A stretch of DNA of 64,000 nt from Lenzites betulinus (taxonomy: Eukaryota > Basidiomycota > Agaricomycetes > Polyporales > Polyporaceae). Below the pieces are notes generated by a model that worked only from the letters and a program-made list of their open reading frames with translations, had not been told where the DNA came from and searched no databases. Location: contig JABYQU010000009.1 in the NCBI GenBank assembly GCA_022264855.1, positions 124,001 to 188,000 of the forward strand, given 5' to 3'. Below, one piece after another: positions 56,837 to 64,000 of the stretch. Position numbers and translations under genes: made by a program. Each line of letters begins with the position of its first letter. The stretch's first letter is position 1.

Positions 56837-59637
56837 CCAGATCAGTGCTTTGTATAAGTGTGTCTCACAATTTCTGTTCTATAACATGTTTACTGTTATC
56901 TTAGAAATTAAGAAGGCATCTGAGACCTTATCGGAAATACACTTCAAGGGCTTATTGGTTTCAGTATGAAAACCATTGGGATGGCCATGTTCTATATCAA
57001 GTATGGCATACATAACAGGTGTTGTGGAGACAACCAGGCCCCTATATGTTTTCTCTGTTTTTCCTTATTATTCTGGACTCAGTACAGGCATTCTACAATA
57101 GAGGGCCATCATGCAACTAGTCATCTGACCCCTACCTACAGACTGAGCTTGTATGCACAAAGACCACCCTCACATTTGTACATGTTTGGTGTCTCCCCAG
57201 TAGTATATTAGACCCCTATGTGGTGACCCTAGCCCCTATCTTGACCTCTTGGTCTTTGGGCTAGATAAGCTGACATTGCACTCCCTTACGATCATAAATA
57301 TTAATCTTGGTCTTTGGGCTAGATTTGTCATAAAAGTCTAAGTCTGGCATTGTGAGACTTTGTGTCCACCACCCTCAAGTCAGATTGCTTTAGTCCTTTA
57401 GAGTGTAGGCAGTTTCCTATTGTGTTAAGTCTAGCTCCATGACAACAGGGACTGCAAGATCCAAAATTCTAAGCGGGCAGTGCACATTGTATATTGCTAT
57501 GTCTGCTGATTATGTCTTTATATAGGTTTACTTTTGGTGACATAGGAGTTCAAGAGTGGTGTATCAACAAGCAAACAAGACCATTGGAATCACTTCTCTG
57601 ACAGTGCACTATGTAAGTGTCATAGGCCTCATCTTCATATGTATATTAACTTCCCTCCCCACCTCAGTACTAAAACCCCAGCTGCACAACATCAGGCTTA
57701 AGTGCAATGTAAAAGGGCACCTGCTTATGCCAAACTGGGATGACAAATGCAATTGCCTACAAGTGGCAGATATTATTTATGCATACTTCACTGTCACATA
57801 AAGTATGTACATGTATTGCACCCTATATCTTACACACTGACTCTATGCAGTGTTTGCAAATAAAGGCCACTCTTATAAACTACTTGACTATGCTGATGTC
57901 AAGATGCATCCAGAGCAGTGCCTTTCTCCCACCTGGCAAGCAATAATTCTGGTAAAGCTAGTGTAGCTGAAGATGAGAGACTTAGCTTGCCTACATGACC
58001 TTGTTTATACTGCCCAAGTGTAAGCTGCATTGGTATGTGGCTTCACTAAAGTCAGACATGGGACAAAACAGGACTAGGCTTTGTTGTCTCAGAGTAAGCT
58101 GGGGGGCAGTACAAGTGGGACACAATAAGCGCTAACCTTCATTGTCTTAGAGTAAGCTAGACAGCAAAGATGTGGGAATCTGGAATATATAGTAATAAGG
58201 CAGAACAAACAGAGCACAATGTTTGTATGGTGAAATAGAATACTCATATTGTGAAGGGGTGATGTGGCATTGGGATTGTGAAGGGGGGGGATTGTGAAGG
58301 AGGTGAGGAGAAGGACCAAACATGGATGAAGTATAGAATGGACCAATGAGAGGGCAAATAGGCTAGCACAGTGCTGTAACCCTGAAATGGGGTTTACACA
58401 AAGATGGCAATAAGCCCTTCATATTCAAACTTAGTCCTGGATGACTGCCTTTCCAACCCTCCCATTACTCCCTACTATGTTACAGCTTTTGCTTTGCCAG
58501 CACAAGCCTAACAAAACTCAATATCATGTGGCAGAGACTCCTCCTGTGCAGTTTCAGTGCTTGTTGGGCAAGGCAGTGCTTCCTCTATACCCTCCATACT
58601 GGAAAGGCAAGTAGTAAACTTGACTGCACTTTGTAAACTAACACCCCCTTTCTGAATTGGCAATCTGAACACTATGGAAGAAAACAATTGTAAGGGCAAG
58701 CATGAGGGCAAAGAAGGCAAAGTGGAGCATGAGGGCAAAGATGACAAAAATAAGAACAAGGAACCACAGTAGGAGGATGAGGATGAGGAAGAAAACAAAA
58801 AGCAGAAGAGCAAGGGCAATAACCAAGGCAAGGAGCCAGAGAAAATGACCAAGACCTTGACTAAGAGCAAGAGCAAGGACAAGAACAAGAATGAGCAGGC
58901 CAAAAGCATAGTGGCTGATAAGAGCAAATGACCCTGGTTGTCTAAGGGGAGCCATACACCAGCCAAGAGACCTTATATCATTCCCTCTTTGGGCACCACA
59001 GAGAGATGCAAGCTGGCTGAAAGATATGTTATATTCCTCCCCAATATGAACTCTGTGACTAGCTTAGTTACTTCTAGAGAGAGTGAAGAATAGCACTTTG
59101 TTTTTGAATTGGCCACTCCAGAGCAACAATCTGGTGCCTGGTGCTATGCCCACAAATGGGTTGTCTTAGCAGACTTTACTTTTTGCTTGTGCTTGTCTTG
59201 TGCTAAAGTCTGGATTCTGATGGCCTCTGATAAAAACTATTGGGGTATTCTACTGGCATATATTCTGTTCTTGCTGAGGGAGTCTACCTTAGAGTGAGAA
59301 ACTTATGCTGACTACACACATGATCTTCTGAAGGACTTACTTAGGCACTGAGTTTCCATTATGGGAACAAATGAAGCTGGGGAAACCTTTCAACCACATG
59401 TGACAATTATTAATAATGATATATGCAAGCACCATGTGCTGTACACTATATTTTTGGATAACCTTCTCCTCTTATGCTTATATAATGTCTGGCAGGCTTG
59501 GTGCAATGCTTTGACCTCTACTTAGCCTTAATTTCAAAGGGGAGAGACTATGATGATAATGCACAAAAACATCTTGCAAGACTATGCATGCAGATGTAAG
59601 CAATTTGAACAATAACAAGGTGCAGATTGTTATAACT
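56837..59637. other. CpG-poor region, no gene recognised
   Basis: About 2.8 kb with short, stop-ridden frames. It includes the purine-rich tract at 58,680-58,930. The text around 59,100-59,300 is open for 62 codons but shows no motif. Confidence 0.55.
58680..58930 (+). repeat. Purine-rich AAG/GAG tract, Lys/Glu-coding
   Basis: About 250 bp of GGCAAG, AAGAAC, GAGGAT and AGCAAG units. On plus it would encode a Lys/Glu/Asn-rich low-complexity protein with one TAG inside; on minus it gives a Leu/Phe/Ser-rich frame. It could be the fossil of a charged linker. No intact gene is implied. Confidence 0.6.
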
Positions 59638-60000
59638 ATGCCACTTAGGGCCAGAAGTCCAGCATGCATGAAGTCCAGAGTCTGAGGTCTAGGGTTCTAA
59701 GTCTGAGCTGGACTTAGCAATGCATAGGCTGTGGGTACTGTGAGGCTATTAGCAACATACTGAGTAAACTTACAAAAACCTCTATATTTTGGACTAGCAG
59801 AGTGTGGAGATGGACAGAAGTCTGGGTAGAGGTTAGAGGAAACAGAGGGAAGAAGTATGCAAAGAAAAGAAGCAAGAGATAAGTATAAAGTCCAGATGGA
59901 CTTCAGAGTTTGGGGTTGGAGATTAGAGGTCAGAGGTTGGAAATTAGACAAAAAGTAGAGAAATAAGGGATGGTTTGGATTATAACAAGATATCTGACCT
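59638..60000 (+). mobile_element. LTR fragment, TGTTAG...ATGTAACA family (copy 2)
   Basis: Aligns from its TGTTATAACTATGCC start with 14,496 and 62,146. It shares GAGCTGGACTT, AAGAAAAGAAGCAAGAGATAA and related runs in the same order, then fades after about 60,000. It is a truncated and CpG-depleted copy. Confidence 0.65.
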
Positions 60001-61684
60001 AGACATTGCAAACACCTATATCATAGAACATTTTCATTCTTATAGATTATATATTGAATTTATAAGCTTGATAGTCACCTAAGTTCCACACTACAAAACT
60101 ATAAGTGATGCCCATTTTTCTATTAAGTGCTTATTGTATATTCTTGATAACTTTCTCATATGTGCTAAAACCTACTAACCATAATATACAATGTCATCAG
60201 TGGTGATCTAGATTAGTGCCAGGCCAAAGCTTATTTTTAACAAATACATGGCCCAATACATATAAAGTTAGTGATCATATTGCTACTACTTCACTTAATG
60301 GCATTTAGAATGCAGGATGTGATCTCCCTATAACTCTTATGGTAGTGTTAGAGAATCCTGCTCACAGGTTAGGGTTAGTCCTCTATCTCTGCCTTCTCTT
60401 GTTGGCCCAATGTTGGACTCAAAACATAATTTCTACTTGCCCAAATTTGTCAAAATGTGCTAAGGTAGGCCCAGCACAGACTTAGTTATACCATTGATGC
60501 AAAATTTATTACAAAGGGCTTACTATAAAAAGTTGAATATAAACCCAATACCTATCATGTAAAAGCTTATCTATGAGGTTGTGCACAATATATGGTTTGT
60601 CAGTCTTATGGATCCACCCCTGCTATTATCAAGCTTAAACAAAAGTGTATCAATTTTTCCATGTTAGTTAGAGTCAGTTGTCAAGCTTTAATAAATGTGC
60701 AATAAGGGCATAGTCATCTAGTAAATGCATGTATTAATTTTAAGCTTAGTCTAGTCACTTAAAGTTCTTAGTGGTGTGTGCTAAAGCAGGGTATTTGGGA
60801 TACACCTATAGCTTTGGGAAGTGCCAGTAGGAATGTCACACATAAACCAGGCTTAGACAGGGAGAATGTGGGTTAGTACAGTGCAGAAACTCCCAGATAT
60901 TGCAACTGCATGCTTCACTTCATAGATGCTTATTGCAATAGTCTCACTGGCACTCAAGCTGTCTAGGCCAAAGAGTTATTCTAGCCATAGGACTCTCCAT
61001 CACAACATTCTTTCCTAGTTTAATGACACACACCCTAAGCTCACTAAGGCCTCCAATAATACTTCCCCTCTCTAATTGCTTAATTTGAAAGCTTATAACT
61101 CCTGTCTCTCACATATATCTACCATCATTTCTACTATATATTCTAATATTTTATAGCACTTCTCAATATACAGTATAGCTCTTTAATGCTCTCATGTTGA
61201 TAATACATGTTTCGGCACCTCAATAAGCCTGTGAGCATGTGTATGGTTACTATTTTACATGCCTATTATAATGTAGTCAAGTCTTTGCTGGGCCTACCTT
61301 ACTGACTCTTTAATCTCTTACAGCATAATTATATAACATGTGATATAATTATTGAAGCATAATAAGGAGAGTATGTGGAACCTCTAGCACTACCATATTG
61401 ATAATGCTCGCATACAAAACTTTTGAGTGCCACTGTACATCACACTAGGGGGAATACCCCATTTGTTTCATTAAAACCATAGCAAGAACATGGTGGGAAA
61501 TTGAGAAGTCATAACATGTTCTAATCTCCAAATATACTGGATAAACATATAGCATATTGCACTGGTGTTTGTGCCATGTTTCTGTAGAGACTATCATATT
61601 AATTTGAGTGGCATCCTTGGCATGTTTTTGATGAGGGCATGGCCAAAGAACATAGTGTCAAAGGTTGCTATATTTCGGGCATGT
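60001..61684. other. CpG-poor region, no gene recognised
   Basis: About 1.7 kb of A+T-rich sequence with no frame above about 60 codons and no motif. Decayed repeat is the most likely content. Confidence 0.6.
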
Positions 61685-62145
61685 TGTTACATCCCATGCT
61701 TTGACCCTAAAGTACAAACTCTGTTCTCAATTCCTGAACTCCAAATCCCAACTCCAAACTCTATATGTCCAATTTAAAATCACCATATCATGTTATCCTA
61801 TGTTTCATCAGTAAATACAATAACATTTATTGTTTTTGTCTTAGACTTTGGAATTTCATACATATATACTTCAAGTTCTGAATTTCACATCTATTTCTCT
61901 TTATTGTTATTGCTAGACAATAGGTTCTGTACTTATAGATACATACCCTGGAATGTCCTAGCTACTCAGTTCAGATATCCCGTTGTAATCTGAACTTTCT
62001 TGTTTCCCTACCTCTTATCCAACCTCCAACCTCCAACCTCCAATCTCTAACCTCTGAGCCCAAACTCTGAAGTCCATTCGGACTTTGTACTTCCCTCTAG
62101 CTTCTTTTCTCTGTGTGCACTTCTTCTCCCCACTTTTCTTCCCGA
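61685..62145 (-). mobile_element. Partial LTR, TGTTAG...ATGTAACA family (copy 3, minus)
   Basis: Read on minus, its end GCATGGGATGTAACA sits at 61,685 and the match runs back to about 62,141, where the plus-oriented copy 4 starts. The 5' part of this LTR (about 230 bp) is missing. Confidence 0.65.
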
Positions 62146-62698
62146 TGTTAGGACTGTGCTGCCCAGAGGACAGAAGTCCGGTGTGCTCAGAGTATGGTGT
62201 CCGAAGTCCAGGGGTGAAGTCCAAAGTCCAGAATGGAAGTTCAAGGTCTGGGATAGAGTTCCGAGCTGGACTTAGCAGCACACAGGCTGAGGACACTGTG
62301 AGGCTATTAGCAACACACTGAGCAAACTTGCCAGAGGTCCTCTATTTCGGACTAGGTAGAATTTAGAGGTGGATATGAAGTCCGGGTAGAAGTCGGGGGG
62401 AGAAGTGGGGAGAAGAAGTATGCACAGAGAAAAGAAGCTAGAGAGAAGTATAAAGTCCAGGTGGACTTTGGAGTTTGGGTTCAGAGGTTTTGGAATCTGG
62501 AGTACATACAGAGTTCCAAAGTCTGAGACAAGAACAATAAGTTGTTATTGTATATACAGGTGAAACATGGAATGGTGTGCTATGACAAAATTGGACATAT
62601 GGGATTCAGAGTTGGGATTTGGGATACAGAGGTCAGAGTTCGGATATAGAGATCAGAGACAGGGTTCTGACTTTGGAGTTAGAGCATGGGATGTAACA
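62146..62698 (+). mobile_element. LTR, TGTTAG...ATGTAACA family (copy 4)
   Basis: Complete from TGTTAGGACTGTGCTG to GGGATGTAACA (553 bp) and less decayed than copies 1 and 2, with several CGs retained. Flanks (CCCGA, CTTAT) do not match, which is expected if the left junction with copy 3 is a rearrangement. Confidence 0.72.
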
Positions 62699-63041
62699 CT
62701 TATACTGTTTTAATCCAGGCACAAAGTAGCTTGTTTCAATGGGACTGTATAGTAGTATATGGGGATATATGTTTTACAAGGTACTATACAAATACTATAG
62801 AGCTTACTATATACTATGTAAAGCAAGATCCCAGTATATCATCTATTCAAATACTTGTATTAGTCCTAGATCTATACCAATACACACAAATGTAGTCCTA
62901 CATATAGAGTACAACTAGTAAGCAGAATGAAGTTAATAGGTGCAGGGGGAGGGGGGATGGGCTGAGGGGGGAGGGTACCCTGGTACCTAGAGGGATACTT
63001 ACTATATTGGGAGACATTGGGGCGGGAGAGTGCACACACGC
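62699..63041. other. Spacer between LTRs
   Basis: About 340 bp, A+T-rich at left and G-rich near 62,940-63,030 (runs of GGGGGAGGGGGG type). No gene. The G-rich patch lies just ahead of the next LTR but on present evidence cannot be called a polypurine tract. Confidence 0.5.
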
Positions 63042-64000
63042 TGTCATGCACCAAACCAGTTTGGTACTTGAGCCTGTTGGCTAGTGGTACAGACAGTGTG
63101 TGAACCAAGGGTCATGAATATAGACATACCATTATCCCAAGCATGCACCAGAAGGTTCTAGCAACCACCAGAGAATAGCAAAACACTATGGAACCTAGTG
63201 GAATAGTACAGAATGTTGTGGAACAGTACGGAACCCACCAGAACAGCACGGAACATTCCGGAAATGCCTGGAGCAGTCAGAGAACATCCCAGAACCATCC
63301 AGAAAACTCTAGCATGAACACAGAACAAACAAGAATGAAGGAGTAACCACAAGAACAGACTGGAACCAGAGAGAATAAGCCAGAACATGGAAGAACATTC
63401 CAAGAGAAGGTGCCAGAAGCTTCTCAACATACCAAGAACTGTCTGGAAGGATCTATGGAAGTCCGTGTAAGAATACAGAATATTCTGGAATATTCTAGAA
63501 GGAGCAGGAAAGAGCTAGAATGATGGAGAAAGTGCTGGACATGGATTCATCAGTGCAGATTCTGCTTACATATGTATTACCAATCAGCTCCCATGCCCCT
63601 TGTCCTCAGGTATAAATACTGGGGTGAGCAAGGCAGGGAGGGAATAACACACATTTTCTCAGCTATTTCCTCTTGCCTGCCATGCAAGCCAGCTTGCAGT
63701 GGCATAAGCAGTAGCACCAGTAGCACACTCAGCTTAGCAGTCACATCAGCCAACTACCCACAGTCATTACCCTTAGTAGCCCACAGATTGAGCTAGATTA
63801 ATTGGGATTTGCCGTGAATCTTACGACAACTACTAGCATACGACATTGCACGACAGAACACGGATTTGTTAGATTGGTTGGGGTTCACCGGAGCCTTACA
63901 ACAACCACTAACCTCAGGAGACATAGAGACTCAGACAACCCAGAACACAGAAGACACATGCAAGATATCGCACGGCCACGACCACTCGCAGAATCAGGAC
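63042..64000 (+). mobile_element. LTR of gypsy family A, second copy, cut by the window end
   Basis: TGTCATGCACCAAACCAG onward aligns with 20,553-21,554 with few differences and several small indels in the GGAACAGTACGGAACC-type repeats. The promoter TATAAAT is at 63,612-63,618. It runs off the window, so whether a full element follows is unknown. Confidence 0.8.

Noticed and set aside
58508..58966. Minus-strand Leu/Phe/Ser-rich frame resembling a membrane protein
   Set aside because: It is the complement of the AAG/GAG-rich tract; the hydrophobicity comes from simple-sequence composition.
20553..64000. The LTRs at 20,553 and 63,042 considered as the two ends of one 43-kb retrotransposon
   Set aside because: The interval holds several unrelated elements, including another gypsy 3' LTR, and the second copy runs off the window. 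Independent insertions are more likely.

Overview
The window looks like a nuclear contig from a filamentous basidiomycete, most likely an Agaricomycete. The evidence is spliced genes with very short introns (about 50-65 bp, GTRNGT...YAG), CpG-rich coding exons, and a transposon set typical of that class: Ty3/gypsy with a FIDD-type reverse transcriptase, KDZ, CACTA-like Tnp2, PIF-Harbinger with its Myb/SANT partner, and Tc1-like. No rRNA, tRNA or CRISPR array is supportable.

Region 1 (1-10.25 kb) is ordinary euchromatin with four well-formed genes: a microsomal-type epoxide hydrolase (8 exons, 409 aa), a fungal TRP-like/flavin-carrier membrane protein (3 exons, 768 aa), the mitochondrial ATP synthase OSCP subunit (3 exons, 206 aa) and, on the minus strand, a class II histone deacetylase of the Hda1/Clr3 type with a C-terminal Arb2 domain. 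They do not form a pathway.

Region 2 (10.6-12.07 kb) is a foldback element with 332-bp terminal inverted repeats and a perfect 9-bp target-site duplication. It sits exactly where the genic block gives way to a repeat block.

Region 3 (12.1-64 kb) is a transposon graveyard that alternates between two states. CpG-poor, A+T-rich stretches (12.1-15.8, 28.8-33.9, 36.6-42.6, 49.9-56.5, 56.8-63.0 kb) carry only eroded remnants; 13,375-14,563 contains no CG dinucleotide at all. CpG-rich younger islands carry readable elements: two orphan ORFs with TATA boxes (18.4 and 23.6 kb), a 505-bp TRIM-like miniature LTR element with identical 139-bp LTRs and a CCGCC duplication, a Ty3/gypsy pol pseudogene with a 3' LTR (24.2-28.8 kb), a BAH-PHD-like pseudogene joined to a PIF-Harbinger Myb/SANT remnant (34.5-36.5 kb), and a two-gene CACTA-like unit (43.3-49.3 kb). 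Many nonsense codons in the gypsy pol can be explained by CGA to TGA, which fits methylated-CpG deamination. Solo LTRs of at least four families are scattered through the block. One (56,535-56,831) has a perfect 5-bp duplication and five perfect stem-loops.

No complete unknown defence or metabolic system was found. The most novel objects are the foldback element, the TRIM-like insertion, the near-intact 648-codon partner gene of the CACTA-like unit and the two orphan ORFs.
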